Of a stretch of 64,000 bases of DNA, positions 23,959 to 35,820 are shown in pieces (position 1 is the first letter of the stretch; the number at the start of each line of letters is the position of its first letter). The translations under genes and the position numbers were made by a program. The notes beneath the pieces were generated by a model. The model was not told the DNA's origin and did not search any database. It saw only the letters and a program-made list of their open reading frames with translations. The stretch spans positions 3,534,001-3,598,000 of the forward strand of contig NZ_JAPEOX010000001.1 in NCBI RefSeq assembly GCF_026340675.1. Reading direction: 5' to 3'. This DNA comes from Streptomyces sp. NBC_01264. Its GTDB lineage: Bacteria > Actinomycetota > Actinomycetes > Streptomycetales > Streptomycetaceae.

Positions 23959-25401
23959 TCAGAAGGGACGGAACTCGTCGTACTCCTTCTGTGCGGAATC
24001 CCGCTCGGCTTCCTTTTCCTTGCGGCGCGTGGTCGCCGGACGCGGCGCCTCCAGACGGTGGTCCTCACCGCGGCGCCCCAGCATCTCGGCGCCGGCCATC
24101 ATCGTCGGCTCCCAGTCGAAGACGACCGCGTTGTCGTCGGAGCCGATCGCGACGCCGTCACCCGCACGGGCACCGGCCTTCTTCAGCGCCGCCTCGACGC
24201 CGAGGCGGTTGAGGCGGTCGGCGAGGTAGCCGACGGCCTCGTCGATGTTGAAGTCGGTCTGGCGGACCCAGCGCTCCGGCTTCTCGCCGCGCACGCGGTA
24301 CACGTCCTCGGCCTCGTCGTAGGTGATGGTGAAGCCCGAGTCGTCCACGGCCTTCGGACGGATGACGATGCGGGTCGCCTCCTCCTTCGGCTTGCGGGCG
24401 CGGAACTTCGCGATGACCTCGGCGAGGAAGTAGGACAGCTCCTTCAGACCCGTGCGGTCCACCGCGGAGACCTCGAAGACCTTGTAGCCGCGGGCCTCCA
24501 GGTCCGGGCGGACCATGTCGGCGAGGTCCTTGCCGTCGGGGATGTCGACCTTGTTGAGGACGACGAGGCGCGGGCGCTTCTCCAGGCCGCCGCCGTAGAG
24601 CTTGAGCTCCTCCTCGATGGCGTCGAGGTCGGCGAGCGGGTCGCGGTCGGACTCCAGGGTGGCGGTGTCCAGGACGTGCACCAGGATCGAGCAGCGCTCG
24701 ACGTGCCGCAGGAACTCCAGGCCGAGGCCCTTGCCCTGGCTGGCGCCCGGGATGAGGCCCGGGACGTCGGCGATCGTGTAGACCGTCGAGCCGGCGGTGA
24801 CGACACCCAGGTTCGGGACCAGGGTGGTGAAGGGGTAGTCGGCGATCTTCGGCTTGGCCGCGGAGAGCACCGAGATCAGCGAGGACTTGCCGGCGCTCGG
24901 GAAGCCGACCAGCGCCACGTCGGCGACGGTCTTGAGCTCCAGGATCACGTCGCCGCCGGTACCGGGCACGCCGAGGAGGGCGAAGCCGGGCGCCTTGCGG
25001 CGGGCGGAGGAGAGCGCGGCGTTGCCGAGGCCGCCACGGCCGCCTTCGGCCGCCACGTAGGTGGTGCCCTGGCCGACTAGGTCGGCGAGGACGTTGCCCT
25101 CCTTGTCGAGGACGACGGTGCCGTCCGGCACGGGCAGGATGATGTCCTGGCCGTCCTTGCCGGAGCGGTTGTCGCCCGCGCCGGGCTGGCCGTTGGTGGC
25201 CTTGCGGTGGGGGCTGTGGTGGTACTCCAGCAGGGTGGTGACCGCCTGCTCCACCACCAGGATGACGTCGCCGCCACGGCCGCCGTTGCCGCCGTCGGGG
25301 CCGCCGAGCGGCTTGAACTTCTCCCGGTGAACGGAGGCGCAGCCGTGGCCCCCGTTACCCGCGGCGACGTGCAGCTCGACGCGGTCCACGAAGGTGGTCA
25401 T
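23959..25401 (-). CDS. obg: GTPase Obg/CgtA
   Basis: Essential GTPase acting in 50S ribosome maturation and, in Streptomyces, in control of aerial growth. The 480-residue product has the glycine-rich Obg domain (about 1-158), a GTPase domain with P-loop GFPSAGKSS (about 169-177), [14 protein letters not shown], and a C-terminal OCT domain followed by an Arg/Glu-rich tail. GGAGGAACAACC precedes the ATG. It is downstream of rplU-rpmA, the usual order, but separated from rpmA by a terminator, so it has its own promoter in part. Confidence 0.97.
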   Translation of the reverse strand: MTTFVDRVELHVAAGNGGHGCASVHREKFKPLGGPDGGNGGRGGDVILVVEQAVTTLLEYHHSPHRKATNGQPGAGDNRSGKDGQDIILPVPDGTVVLDKEGNVLADLVGQGTTYVAAEGGRGGLGNAALSSARRKAPGFALLGVPGTGGDVILELKTVADVALVGFPSAGKSSLISVLSAAKPKIADYPFTTLVPNLGVVTAGSTVYTIADVPGLIPGASQGKGLGLEFLRHVERCSILVHVLDTATLESDRDPLADLDAIEEELKLYGGGLEKRPRLVVLNKVDIPDGKDLADMVRPDLEARGYKVFEVSAVDRTGLKELSYFLAEVIAKFRARKPKEEATRIVIRPKAVDDSGFTITYDEAEDVYRVRGEKPERWVRQTDFNIDEAVGYLADRLNRLGVEAALKKAGARAGDGVAIGSDDNAVVFDWEPTMMAGAEMLGRRGEDHRLEAPRPATTRRKEKEAERDSAQKEYDEFRPF

Positions 25402-25489
25402 GGTTGTTCCTCCAGATACAGCGGGAATATCCCGGAAAGCCCGGGGGGTAGGCCTTGCTACCCATTAAACGTGTCTATGTGACAACGCG

Positions 25490-25546
25490 CCGAGGGCGGA
25501 CCTCTCTTCCCGGCTGACGCCGGGAAGAGTTGAGATCCGCCCTCGG
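25490..25546 (-). terminator. Terminator behind rpmA
   Basis: CCGAGGGCGGA (25490-25500) pairs with TCCGCCCTCGG (25536-25546), and inside it CTCTTCCCGGC pairs with GCCGGGAAGAG. It separates rplU-rpmA from obg. Confidence 0.8.
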
Positions 25547-25580
25547 GATGCTTCGACTACCGATTCAGCAAAAGCTGAAA

Positions 25581-25835
25581 TCAGGCAGCCGGAACGATGT
25601 TGACGACCTTGCGGCCACGGTGCGTGCCGAACTCGACCGAACCGGCCAGCAGCGCGAACAGCGTGTCGTCGCCACCACGACCGACACCCGAACCCGGGTG
25701 GAAGTGGGTGCCGCGCTGGCGGACGAGGATCTCACCAGCGGAAACGACCTGACCGCCGAAGCGCTTCACGCCGAGCCGCTGAGCGTTGGAATCGCGCCCG
25801 TTCCGGGTGGACGATGCGCCCTTCTTGTGTGCCAT
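25581..25835 (-). CDS. rpmA: 50S ribosomal protein L27
   Basis: 84 residues, beginning [20 protein letters not shown], the standard N-terminus that reaches the peptidyl-transferase centre, then [17 protein letters not shown] and a basic C-terminus. No cleavable N-terminal extension of the Firmicutes type is present. It follows rplU after 13 bases in the same transcript. Confidence 0.98.
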   Translation of the reverse strand: MAHKKGASSTRNGRDSNAQRLGVKRFGGQVVSAGEILVRQRGTHFHPGSGVGRGGDDTLFALLAGSVEFGTHRGRKVVNIVPAA

Positions 25836-25848
25836 GTCTCAGTCCCTC

Positions 25849-26169
25849 TTACTTCGCAGCCGCGGGGATACCGGTGACCTTGATCGCCGTGTACTGCTGG
25901 CGGTGACCCTGGCGACGGCGGTAGCCGGTCTTGTTCTTGTACCGAAGGATGTCGATCTTGGCACCCTTGTGGTGGTCCACGATCTCGGCCTGGACCTTGA
26001 TGCCGGCCAGGACCCACGGGTCGCTGGTCACGGCTTCGCCGTCGACAACGAGCAGGGTCGAGAGCTCGACCGTGTCGCCAACCTTGGCAGTGGGAATCTT
26101 GTCAACTTCAACGATGTCGCCGACAGCAACCTTGTGCTGGCGACCACCGCTGCGCACGATGGCGTACAC
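25849..26169 (-). CDS. rplU: 50S ribosomal protein L21
   Basis: 106 residues, beginning with GTG ([18 protein letters not shown]) and ending in the basic [16 protein letters not shown] segment typical of L21, which binds 23S rRNA. A GAGAGAGA stretch precedes the start. A strong promoter lies about 150 bases upstream, leaving a long leader with a GCCGGCC inverted repeat that might hold regulation. Confidence 0.98.
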   Translation of the reverse strand: MYAIVRSGGRQHKVAVGDIVEVDKIPTAKVGDTVELSTLLVVDGEAVTSDPWVLAGIKVQAEIVDHHKGAKIDILRYKNKTGYRRRQGHRQQYTAIKVTGIPAAAK

Positions 26170-26315
26170 GCGGATCTCTCTCTCACTCGAGTTCGGGAAC
26201 CCCTGAAGCCAGCCGGCCCCGCGTCAACCGCAGGCCGGCCTCCCCCGAGCCGCGAGGCGGTACGGGAGGTGAGGTGCTCAGTGGATTGGCGTATGCATAG
26301 ACACGCCAGCGACCT

Positions 26316-26344
26316 AGGTTACGGGGCCCGGTCGGAAGGGTCAA
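26316..26344 (-). promoter_or_regulatory. Vegetative promoter of rplU-rpmA
   Basis: TTGACC (26344-26339), a 17-base spacer and TAACCT (26321-26316) match the consensus of the principal sigma factor very well. The predicted leader runs about 140 bases to rplU. Confidence 0.75.
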
Positions 26345-26514
26345 ACCGGGGTCCTACGGGGCCCTGGAGACGGGCCCGGGCATGCGACCGGGCGGCCCGG
26401 CGGGCCCGTACGGCGCCGCTGACACCCCCCACGGGCCCTGCCGGCCGGCCCGGACGGCCGGGCACCGCCGTCACCCCGCAGGGCCGGGAACACGGCTCAG
26501 CGCGACCCTGAAGG

Positions 26515-26562
26515 CCACAAGCCCCCGCCCGGCACCGAGAGGTGCCGGGCGGGGGCTTGTGG
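26515..26562 (-). terminator. Terminator of rne
   Basis: A perfect 22-bp stem (CCACAAGCCCCCGCCCGG with CACC, and its complement) encloses a GAGA loop 34 bases behind the rne stop codon. The remaining 26345-26514 stretch holds no gene that I can support. Confidence 0.9.
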
Positions 26563-26595
26563 GGCGGGATCAGCGGGATCCGCTTGATCCGGGGA

Positions 26596-29500
26596 TCAGG
26601 CCTCGGTCGGAGCCGAGACGGAGGGCAGCGTCTGCTGCTCCGCCGCCGCGGTCTTCTTCGTCGCCCGCTTCGTGACCGTCGTCTTGGCGGTCGTCGTCTT
26701 CTTGGCCGCGGTCTTCTTCACGGCCGCCGCCTTCTTGGCCGGGGCCTTCTTGGCCGGGGCCTTCTTGGCCGCGGTCGTGGCCGTCTTCTTGGCGGCCGTC
26801 TTGCGGACCGCCTTCTTGGCGGGAGCCGCCGGGGCGGTCTCCTCCTCCACGACGATCTCGGCCGGGGCCTCCACCTGGGTCTCGACCGGAGTCTCGACCG
26901 GCGCCTCGACGACCAGTACGGCCGCCTCCGCGCCCACCGGGGAACCGGCCGGAGCGGTGGCCTTGCGGGTGGCACGGCGACGCGGACGGGCCGGCGCGGC
27001 CTCGACAGCCTCGGCCGGGGCCTCGACGACGGCCGGTGCGGCCTCGACGACGGGCTCCGGCTCGGCCACGGGGGCCTCGACGACCGGCTCCGGGGCCTGG
27101 ACCGCCTCGGCCGGGGCGCCCGCCGGAGCGGTGGCCTTACGGGTGGCACGGCGGCGGGTGCGGCCCTGGGGGGCCTCCTCCACGACCGGCTCCGCGACGA
27201 CCGCCTCGATCTCGACCGCGACCTCGGGCTCAGCCACCTCGACGACCTCGACGAGCTCCACCTCGGGCTCGACCTCGGCCACCGGGGCCGCCGGGGCGCG
27301 GTCCGTCGCCGCACCGCGCGGGGCGCCCGCCGGAGCGGTCGCCTTGCGGGTGGCGCGACGGCGGTTGCGGCGGCCGCTCACTCCGCCGGCAGCGGCCTCG
27401 GCCTCGGCCGGGCTGCTGTAGAGCTCCTCGTCGGCGACGAAGGAGGGCTCGGGCAGCGCGACGGGCGCGGCGACCTCGGCAGCCAGCTCCGCCTCGGTCT
27501 CAATCTCGTAGACATCGCCCTCGGCGCTGTCCACGGCCTCGATCTCGTGGTCGTGCTCGTGCCCGGCACCCTGGCCACCGCGGCGCTTGGAGCGCTTGCC
27601 GTTGCCACCGCCGCCGACCGCGGTCGGGGTCTCCATGTGCACGATGACACCGCGGCCGTTGCAGTGGACGCAGGTCTCGGAGAAGGACTCCAGCAGACCC
27701 TGGCCCACGCGCTTGCGGGTCATCTGGACCAGACCCAGCGAGGTCACCTCGGCGACCTGGTGCTTGGTGCGGTCACGGCCCAGGCACTCCAGCATGCGCC
27801 GCAGGACCAGGTCGCGGTTGGACTCCAGGACCATGTCGATGAAGTCGATGACCACGATGCCGCCGAGGTCGCGCAGCCGCAGCTGACGCACGATCTCCTC
27901 GGCCGCCTCCAGGTTGTTCCTGGTGACGGTCTCCTCGAGGTTGCCGCCCTGACCGGTGAACTTGCCGGTGTTGACGTCGATGACGATCATCGCCTCGGTC
28001 TTGTCGATCACAAGCGAACCGCCCGAGGGCAGCCACACCTTGCGGTCGAGCGCCTTGGCGAGCTGCTCGTCGATCCGGTACGTCGCGAAGACGTCGACCT
28101 CGGAGGTCCAGCGCTTCAGCCGGTCGGCCAGGTCCGGGGCCACGTGGTTCACGTAGCCGTGGATGGTCTCCCAGGCGCTGTCACCGCTGACGATGACCTT
28201 CGAGAAGTCCTCGTTGAAGATGTCGCGCACGACGCGGACGGTCATGTCCGGCTCGCCGTACAGGAGGCTCGGGGAAGAGGTCGAGATCTGCTTCGACTTC
28301 TTCTGGATGTCCTCCCACTGGGCCTGCAGACGCTCGACGTCGCGGCGCAGCTCGTCCTCGCTCGCGCCCTCGGCGGCGGTGCGCACGATGACGCCCGCGT
28401 CCTCGGGGACGATCTTCTTGAGGATGGTCTTCAGGCGGGCGCGCTCGGTGTCGGGCAGCTTGCGGCTGATGCCGGTCATCGAGCCCTCGGGCACGTAGAC
28501 CAGGTAGCGGCCGGGCAGCGAGACCTGGCTGGTCAGGCGGGCGCCCTTGTGGCCGATCGGGTCCTTGGTGACCTGCACCAGGACCGACTGGCCGGACTTG
28601 AGGGCGGACTCGATGCGGCGCGGCCCGTTGGCCATGCCGAGCGCCTCGAAGTTGACCTCACCGGCGTACAGGACGGCGTTGCGGCCCTTGCCGATGTCGA
28701 TGAAGGCGGCCTCCATGGACGGCAGCACGTTCTGGACCTTGCCCAGGTAGACGTTGCCGACGTACGAGGTGGCTTCTTCCTTGTTGACGTAGTGCTCGAC
28801 GAGCACGTTGTCCTCGAGGACGCCGATCTGGGTGCGCTCGCCCGACTGGCGGACGACCATGACGCGCTCGACGGCCTCGCGGCGGGCCAGGAACTCGGCC
28901 TCGGTGATGATCGGGACGCGGCGGCGGCCCTGCTCGCGGCCCTCGCGGCGGCGCTGCTTCTTGGCCTCCAGACGGGTCGAGCCCTTGATGGACTGGACCT
29001 CGTCGGAGGAGGTGGAGCTGGACGCGAGGGACTCCGCGCGCTCGCGCGCCGGGCGGGGCTCGCGGACCTTGACGACCGTGCGCACACCGTCGTCCTCGGC
29101 CGCGTCGGCGTCCGTGCCACCGTCACCGCTGCGACGGCGACGCCGCCGGCGACGACGGCTGGAGCTGGAGCCGAGGGCGCCGTTCTCCTCGTCGTCCTCG
29201 GCCTCTTCGGTGTCTTCGGCATCCGCCTCTTCGGCGGACTCGGCCTCTTCCTCGGCGGACTCGTCGAGGTCGGCGGCCTCACCGCGACGGCGGCGACGGC
29301 CACCGCGACGGCGACGGCGCGACGGGCGGTCGCCCGACTCGTCGGTCTCGTCCTCGTAGAGCTCGGCGGACTCGGGCTCGGCCTCTTCCTCGGCCAGCTC
29401 TACGTCGGCCAGCGTGACCGGGCCGGACGGCGCGGCGGCGGCCGGAGCCGGGGCCACGGGCGCGGCGGTCTCGGCGGCGGCGCCGCGGCCACGGCGGCGG

Positions 29501-30702
29501 CGACGGCCGGCCGGCTGCGGGGCCGGAGCGGCCTCGACCTCCACCTCGGCCTCGGCTTCGACGAGGTCGAGCTCCTCCTCCTCGAGCTCCTCGGCCGGGG
29601 CGGCGGCAGCGGCGGCCGCGGCCATCATGGCCGCGGTCTCCGGGGTCTGGAACATCGGCTCGGCGAACACCGGGGCCTGGAACACGGCGACGGCGGGACG
29701 CCCGGCGCGGCGGCCACGGGCCGGAGCCTCGGCGGCCGGGGCCTCGACGGCGGGAGCCACCGGCTGCGCGGCGGCGGCCGGGGCGGTGGTGGAACGGGTG
29801 GCGCGGCGGCGGCCGCCGCGCTTCGGGGAGTCCACGGCGTCGGCCACGGTGACGGTGGCCTTGGCGGGCGCGGTCACCGGCGCCTCGGCGACGACGGGCT
29901 CGGGGGCGGCGACCGCTTCGGCGGCGGGCGCCTCGGGGGCGGTCACGGCGCGGGTGGCACGGCGACGGGCACGCGGCGCGGGAGCAGCGGACTCCTCGAC
30001 GGAGGCGACCGGGGCGGCAGCGGGAGCCTCGACGGCCGGGGCTTCGGCCACGACCGCCTCGGGGGCGGCCAGGGCGCGGGTCGCACGGCGACGGGCACGC
30101 GGGGCCGGAGCAGCGGACTCCTCGGCAACCGGGGCGACCGGAGCAGCGGCGGGAGCCTCGACGGCCGGGGCTTCGGCCACGGCCGCCTCGGGGGCGGCCA
30201 CGGCGCGGGTCGCACGGCGACGGGCACGCGGCGCCGGAGCGGCCGGCTCCTCGACGGAGGCGACCGGGGTGGCCGGAGCGGCCACGGGGGCCTCGACCAC
30301 GGCCTCGGCGACGGGCGCCTCAGGAGCGGCCACGGCGCGGGTGGCACGGCGACGGGCACGCGGCGCGGGAGCGGCCGGCTCCTCGACGGAGGCGACCGGG
30401 GTGGCCGGAGCGGCCACGGGGGCCTCGACCACGGCTTCGGCGGCGGCCGCCTCGGGGGCGGCCACGGCGCGGGTCGCACGGCGACGGGTACGGGCCGGGG
30501 CGGCGGCCGGAGCGGCCTCCTCGGCGGGAGCCGCGGCCACCACGGGCGCGGGGGCGGTCTCGGCGGCGGCTACGGCGCCGCCCGGCGGGCCCGCCGGGCG
30601 GGACGCGGCCCGCCGGCGCCTGCGCGGCGGCAGGTTGTCACTCGGGCTGCCACTGTCGGCGGCACCGTTGTTGGCGGTGGTGTCGTTTTCGTTGTTGAGC
30701 AT
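26596..30702 (-). CDS. rne: Ribonuclease E/G family endoribonuclease
   Basis: Single-strand-specific endoribonuclease of mRNA decay and rRNA/tRNA maturation. The 1368-residue product has the catalytic part in the middle: an S1 domain from about residue 620 ([27 protein letters not shown]), the DNase-I-like active site with aspartates in [11 protein letters not shown] (about 907) and IVVIDFIDM (about 950), and the zinc-link CVHCNGRG (about 1012). The N-terminal 600 residues are disordered: five 43-44-residue repeats each with RRRATR, then acidic runs and Arg blocks. The C-terminus has three more [13 protein letters not shown] copies and a Lys/Ala-rich histone-like tail. Size and inverted layout match Streptomyces RNase ES. 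The start is ATG at 30702. Confidence 0.96.
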   Translation of the reverse strand: MLNNENDTTANNGAADSGSPSDNLPPRRRRRAASRPAGPPGGAVAAAETAPAPVVAAAPAEEAAPAAAPARTRRRATRAVAAPEAAAAEAVVEAPVAAPATPVASVEEPAAPAPRARRRATRAVAAPEAPVAEAVVEAPVAAPATPVASVEEPAAPAPRARRRATRAVAAPEAAVAEAPAVEAPAAAPVAPVAEESAAPAPRARRRATRALAAPEAVVAEAPAVEAPAAAPVASVEESAAPAPRARRRATRAVTAPEAPAAEAVAAPEPVVAEAPVTAPAKATVTVADAVDSPKRGGRRRATRSTTAPAAAAQPVAPAVEAPAAEAPARGRRAGRPAVAVFQAPVFAEPMFQTPETAAMMAAAAAAAAPAEELEEEELDLVEAEAEVEVEAAPAPQPAGRRRRRGRGAAAETAAPVAPAPAAAAPSGPVTLADVELAEEEAEPESAELYEDETDESGDRPSRRRRRGGRRRRRGEAADLDESAEEEAESAEEADAEDTEEAEDDEENGALGSSSSRRRRRRRRRSGDGGTDADAAEDDGVRTVVKVREPRPARERAESLASSSTSSDEVQSIKGSTRLEAKKQRRREGREQGRRRVPIITEAEFLARREAVERVMVVRQSGERTQIGVLEDNVLVEHYVNKEEATSYVGNVYLGKVQNVLPSMEAAFIDIGKGRNAVLYAGEVNFEALGMANGPRRIESALKSGQSVLVQVTKDPIGHKGARLTSQVSLPGRYLVYVPEGSMTGISRKLPDTERARLKTILKKIVPEDAGVIVRTAAEGASEDELRRDVERLQAQWEDIQKKSKQISTSSPSLLYGEPDMTVRVVRDIFNEDFSKVIVSGDSAWETIHGYVNHVAPDLADRLKRWTSEVDVFATYRIDEQLAKALDRKVWLPSGGSLVIDKTEAMIVIDVNTGKFTGQGGNLEETVTRNNLEAAEEIVRQLRLRDLGGIVVIDFIDMVLESNRDLVLRRMLECLGRDRTKHQVAEVTSLGLVQMTRKRVGQGLLESFSETCVHCNGRGVIVHMETPTAVGGGGNGKRSKRRGGQGAGHEHDHEIEAVDSAEGDVYEIETEAELAAEVAAPVALPEPSFVADEELYSSPAEAEAAAGGVSGRRNRRRATRKATAPAGAPRGAATDRAPAAPVAEVEPEVELVEVVEVAEPEVAVEIEAVVAEPVVEEAPQGRTRRRATRKATAPAGAPAEAVQAPEPVVEAPVAEPEPVVEAAPAVVEAPAEAVEAAPARPRRRATRKATAPAGSPVGAEAAVLVVEAPVETPVETQVEAPAEIVVEEETAPAAPAKKAVRKTAAKKTATTAAKKAPAKKAPAKKAAAVKKTAAKKTTTAKTTVTKRATKKTAAAEQQTLPSVSAPTEA
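29794..30486. repeat. Tandem repeats in the rne N-terminal extension
   Basis: RRRATR occurs at residues 73, 117, 161, 204, 247 and 298 of RNase E, so the period is 44, 44, 43, 43 and then 51 residues (about 130 bases). The spacers are Ala/Pro/Glu/Val-rich and the second and third units are nearly identical at DNA level, which points to recent unequal exchange. Confidence 0.85.
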
Positions 30703-30757
30703 GCGGGGTTTCTCCCGTCACGCTCCCGGGCGCCGCGGCTGACTTCCGGTCCGGCAC

Positions 30758-30782
30758 GGCTCCGCGTAATGGGCGCGGAGCC
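30758..30782 (-). promoter_or_regulatory. Hairpin in the rne 5' leader
   Basis: GGCTCCGCG (30758-30766) pairs with CGCGGAGCC (30774-30782) with a 7-base loop, 56 bases before the rne start. E. coli rne is autoregulated through leader hairpins; whether this one works that way is open. A tandem AAGTCTTC pair at 30865-30880 lies further upstream. The gap 30703-30948 holds no gene. Confidence 0.4.
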
Positions 30783-30948
30783 GGCCTCCGGGGCGCGTTC
30801 GCCACACGGGAGCTCAGTTCAATGGCCGCCGGTTCCGTACGCGAAAGTCGGTACGGCCTGGCGGAAGTCTTCAAGTCTTCAGGTCTGTCTGTGCGCGGCC
30901 CGACCCAGGTGGCTCCCGAGTCCCAGGGCTGCGCGACGACGACGATCC

Positions 30949-31782
30949 CTACGCGGCGGGACCTTCCGGCGCCTTCGCGTCGGCGGATACGGCCGCCGTG
31001 GGTGGGGCGGTCGTGCCAGCCTCGCGGTCGGGCGCGAGCGGGTCGGTCACCGTGCCGGACTCCTCGTCGAAGAGCCCCTGCGCCAGCCTGGTCACCGCAG
31101 CGGGGACCGGCGGCGTTAGGTCGGCCACAGCTCGGAGACCGGACAGGACGTCGTCGGGTCGAACGGCAGGTGTCAAATGCCGAACAACCAGCCGCAGTAT
31201 CGCACAGGCATTGTCCAGGGGCCTATCAGCCTCTGTGGCCGCCGTAACCGGAACCACTTCCAGACCGACCACGGCGCCGCGCGTGTCGAAGGTCCGCATG
31301 CCGTTCTTGGTGCGGCGCTGGACCTCCACGTTCTCCGCCGCGAGGAAGGCCTCGACCGCCTTCTCGGCGTCCCCGGGCTCCACGCCGTCCAGGCGCAGCT
31401 CCCACACGGAGGCCGTGAGCCGGTCGGCGAGACCGGAGGTGTGCGCCTCCACGGCGTCGATGATGTCGAGGCCGACGGGCATCGACTCGTCGAGCAGCTC
31501 GCGCAGGACCGCGGGGTCGCGGGGCTCGGCGAGGGCGATCTCCAGGTACTCGGCCTCGCTGCCGGTCCCGGTCGGGGCGGCGTTCGCGTACGAGACGCGC
31601 GGGTGCGGGGTGAAGCCCGCCGAGTACGCCATGGGCACCTCGGAGCGGCGCAGGGCCCGCTCGAAGGCGCGCTGGAAGTCCCGGTGGCTGGTGAACCGGA
31701 GGCGGCCGCGCTTGGTGTAGCGCAATCGGATGCGCTGCACTACCGGTGCGGGAGGCGGGCCTTCGGGCTGTCGCTTGCCCAG
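30949..31782 (-). CDS. Radical SAM-linked protein (TIGR03936/DUF2344 type)
   Basis: The 277-residue product begins its conserved part with [29 protein letters not shown], followed by [11 protein letters not shown] and [10 protein letters not shown], the signature of the protein that is usually encoded next to, or fused with, a B12-type radical SAM enzyme. That partner is at 33822-35744. The biochemical role of the pair is unknown; RNA modification is a common guess because it neighbours rne. No ATG or GTG has a good site; a CTG at 31782 is placed 8 bases behind AAGGAG. A GTG at 31854 with GGAGG four bases away is the alternative. The C-terminus is Ala/Pro-rich. Confidence 0.85.
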   Translation of the reverse strand: MGKRQPEGPPPAPVVQRIRLRYTKRGRLRFTSHRDFQRAFERALRRSEVPMAYSAGFTPHPRVSYANAAPTGTGSEAEYLEIALAEPRDPAVLRELLDESMPVGLDIIDAVEAHTSGLADRLTASVWELRLDGVEPGDAEKAVEAFLAAENVEVQRRTKNGMRTFDTRGAVVGLEVVPVTAATEADRPLDNACAILRLVVRHLTPAVRPDDVLSGLRAVADLTPPVPAAVTRLAQGLFDEESGTVTDPLAPDREAGTTAPPTAAVSADAKAPEGPAA

Positions 31783-31879
31783 TGGTTCATCTCCTTGTGC
31801 GGGGCTCCGCGGCTCGCGCGTCGCCCTGAGGTCTGTGTGGCCTGCGGGCCACACCTACCCTCCGGCTCACCCCTGCCAC

Positions 31880-32959
31880 CTATTTGTGCAGGGAGATCTC
31901 GGGGGCGGGCGCGTCGCCTGCGGCTCTGTTACTACCCAGAGTACGCGCCTGTGACCTCGCCGGTTCCCGGGGCGGCCCTCCGAACACCGCCCGTCGCACG
32001 TCGGCCCGTGCCTCGCGCACCGCGAGGCGGGTGGTCCGCCACACCTCGCCGACGGCGCGCCCCACGGGAGCGACGGCCTGCCGGTGCACCGACCGGGCGA
32101 CCCTGCGGCCGGCGGCCCACCCGGCGCGCAGCACGTTCCCGACGGGGGTGACCACGCGCCGGCGCACCCACCCGGCGGGCCGCACCACACCCCACCGCCA
32201 CCACCACACCAGCCCCCGCCCCAGCGCCCGACTCACCCGCCCCGCAACATGCCAGGCCCCGACGACCACCCCCCAGAACGGCACGAGCAGATACGCCCAG
32301 ACCCCCCGCCCGCCCGGCGCGAGCAGGTACTGCCACACTCCGGTCACCACGGGCCGTACGAGATACCGCCACAGCGCCGCCCACGGCCAGACGAAGAGCG
32401 CCTTCGCCAGCCAGGCCGCGCCGGCCGCGAACCCCCGGGCCAGCCACCGCAGTGCATGCCCGACGGGGGTGAGGACGTACCGGTACAGGGCGCCGCCCGG
32501 CAGCACGAGCAGGTACCGGACGGTGCCCACGAGCAGCCAGGCGATGCCGCGCCCGGCGGGCAGCAGCCCGTACTCCCAGAACGGGACCAGCAGGTACCGC
32601 CAGATCCCCACGCCGACCGGCTTCAGCAGATACGCGTACGCGGCCTGCCCCACCGGGAGCATGACGTACCGCCAGAGACCCACCCAGGGCCAGTAGAAGG
32701 CCAGCTTGAACAGGGCCCCGATCAGCCACCCGGTCCCCCTCAGCACCGGCAGCAGGGCCCGCTCGTACAGCCAGGCCGACGCCCGCCCCAGCGGCCCGAG
32801 CACGCTCCGGTTCAGCATCCGCGCGAAGGCGACGAGCAGGTCCCAGACCACCCGCAGGGGCAGCACGACCAGCACCGCCACGATCTTCACGGGTACCCGG
32901 ACGACCCCCACCAGACACCCGTCGCCCTGCGGCGCGGGCAGCGCCCTCTCCATGTCCAT
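31880..32959 (-). CDS. Membrane protein with repeated W-R-Y-L-L-x-P units
   Basis: The 359-residue product begins MDMERALPAP and is very rich in Trp, Leu, Val, Tyr, Arg and Pro. Residues about 95-270 contain at least eight copies of a 12-residue unit of the form LWRYLLxPVGxG, for example at 95-106, 107-118, 119-130, 159-170, 196-207, 208-219 and 220-231. A 39-residue block (90-128) recurs at 191-229 with 23 identities. The C-terminal 70 residues are basic and helical. Many short hydrophobic stretches with Arg and Pro inside suggest re-entrant or interfacial helices. It lies between the two radical-SAM-system genes. I know no characterised family. Confidence 0.8.
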   Translation of the reverse strand: MDMERALPAPQGDGCLVGVVRVPVKIVAVLVVLPLRVVWDLLVAFARMLNRSVLGPLGRASAWLYERALLPVLRGTGWLIGALFKLAFYWPWVGLWRYVMLPVGQAAYAYLLKPVGVGIWRYLLVPFWEYGLLPAGRGIAWLLVGTVRYLLVLPGGALYRYVLTPVGHALRWLARGFAAGAAWLAKALFVWPWAALWRYLVRPVVTGVWQYLLAPGGRGVWAYLLVPFWGVVVGAWHVAGRVSRALGRGLVWWWRWGVVRPAGWVRRRVVTPVGNVLRAGWAAGRRVARSVHRQAVAPVGRAVGEVWRTTRLAVREARADVRRAVFGGPPREPARSQARTLGSNRAAGDAPAPEISLHK

Positions 32960-33010
32960 ACCGCTAAGGACACACCACGGCCCGAGACCGTTGCGCCCAA
33001 GGGGCCGCCG

Positions 33011-33436
33011 TCAGTCGATGGAGCCCGGTTCGGCGAGCCATTGCGCGCTGAACTCGGTGACACCCGCGATCGTGTCGAAGTCGCGGTCGTAGTGCAGCAC
33101 CGTGAGTCCGTGGGCCCGAGCGGTGACGGCAACCAGCAGATCGGTGCCGCTGGCGGAGCGATGGGCGCCCCGCTGCACCAACGCCTCTTGCAGATCCAGG
33201 ATCTGGTGCCAGCCGTCTTCGGGTACGGGCCGCCACCCGAAAAGGTCCCGCAACTGGGCCTTGGTCCGCTGGTAGTCCTGCGCCGAGCGCGCCGAGAAGA
33301 GCATCTCGAACTCGGTCGGCTCGCACAGCGAGATGCGCCCGGCCTTGAGGATCTCGACCCAAGCGTCACGGACTCCCGGGCGAAGGATCCGCCCGGCCGC
33401 GGACTTGTCGATCAGGAAGTGTTGCTGCCCGGCCAT
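33011..33436 (-). CDS. PIN-domain toxin, VapC type
   Basis: The 141-residue product has PIN-domain acidic residues in the expected order: D10 in FLIDKSA, a glutamate in CEPTEFEM (about 42), D99 in SGTDLLVA and an aspartate pair in HYDRDFD (about 117-119). VapC toxins are magnesium-dependent RNases that cut tRNA or rRNA. The start ATG directly abuts the stop of the antitoxin gene, so the two are co-translated. Base composition looks less GC-biased than the neighbours, consistent with a mobile module, but I have not measured it. The target RNA is unknown. Confidence 0.88.
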   Translation of the reverse strand: MAGQQHFLIDKSAAGRILRPGVRDAWVEILKAGRISLCEPTEFEMLFSARSAQDYQRTKAQLRDLFGWRPVPEDGWHQILDLQEALVQRGAHRSASGTDLLVAVTARAHGLTVLHYDRDFDTIAGVTEFSAQWLAEPGSID

Positions 33437-33655
33437 TCAGCGCCACGCCTCGTCTTCGAAGCCTGGCTCGGTCAGCGCGTCGAACGCACCCTCGTCGGCC
33501 AGCTCGATGAGCTTCTCCAGTGCACGTTCACGACGCAACCGCGCTCCTATTTCTTCGAGCGCCGCGTTGACCGTGTCCTTCTTCGTGGTGGTTCCGAGGG
33601 CCTCCATGGCGAGTGCGAGCGCTGCCTCGTCGATATCGATCACGGTCTTGGCCAC
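33437..33655 (-). CDS. Antitoxin of the VapB type
   Basis: The 72-residue product begins VAKTVIDIDEAALALAMEAL, a ribbon-helix-helix DNA-binding region of the VapB2 kind (KTVIDID, GTTTKKDTVNAALEEI), and has an acidic C-terminal half that would wrap the toxin. The GTG at 33655 is chosen because AGGAGG lies 8 bases upstream; the GTG three codons earlier abuts that site. It directly precedes vapC. Such antitoxins bind their own promoter; CCTGA-CA-TCAGG at 33667-33678 over the ribosome binding region is a candidate operator. Confidence 0.85.
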   Translation of the reverse strand: MAKTVIDIDEAALALAMEALGTTTKKDTVNAALEEIGARLRRERALEKLIELADEGAFDALTEPGFEDEAWR

Positions 33656-33666
33656 GTCGACCACCT

Positions 33667-33678
33667 CCTGACATCAGG
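33667..33678. promoter_or_regulatory. Candidate VapB operator
   Basis: CCTGA and TCAGG flank a two-base centre just upstream of the antitoxin start. The position suits autoregulation; the assignment is inference. A TACTCT -10-like box lies about 13 bases further upstream on the minus strand. Confidence 0.35.
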
Positions 33679-33758
33679 CGCAGAGTATTCCCCTGCAAGC
33701 CCCTCCAGGATATCCACCGACGTCAAGTGCAGGAACGATAACCCGGCGCTCGAATGAA

Positions 33759-33790
33759 TATGCCCCCCACCGGGAACGGTGGGGGGCATA
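33759..33790 (-). terminator. Terminator of the radical SAM gene
   Basis: TATGCCCCCCACCG (33759-33772) and CGGTGGGGGGCATA (33777-33790) form a perfect 14-bp stem with loop GGAA. It separates the radical SAM transcript from the VapBC module. Confidence 0.85.
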
Positions 33791-33821
33791 GACAAGCGGC
33801 GCCGGACGGCTCAGTCGCAGG

Positions 33822-35744
<1,923 letters not shown>

Positions 35745-35820
35745 CACGCGACTTTCGTGAAGCGGGCAGGGGGCGACTCTCAAGCGTACCCCGGGGCCCG
35801 GAGCACCCCCGCCCGCAAGA

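Noticed and set aside
29794..30486. Minisatellite or mobile repeat inside rne
   Set aside because: Repeats keep the reading frame and the protein motif; it is a coding repeat.
26542..31119. 1525-codon open frame antisense to rne
   Set aside because: Gly/Arg/Leu-rich mirror of the rne repeats, without start signal. Very GC-rich genes leave antisense frames open.
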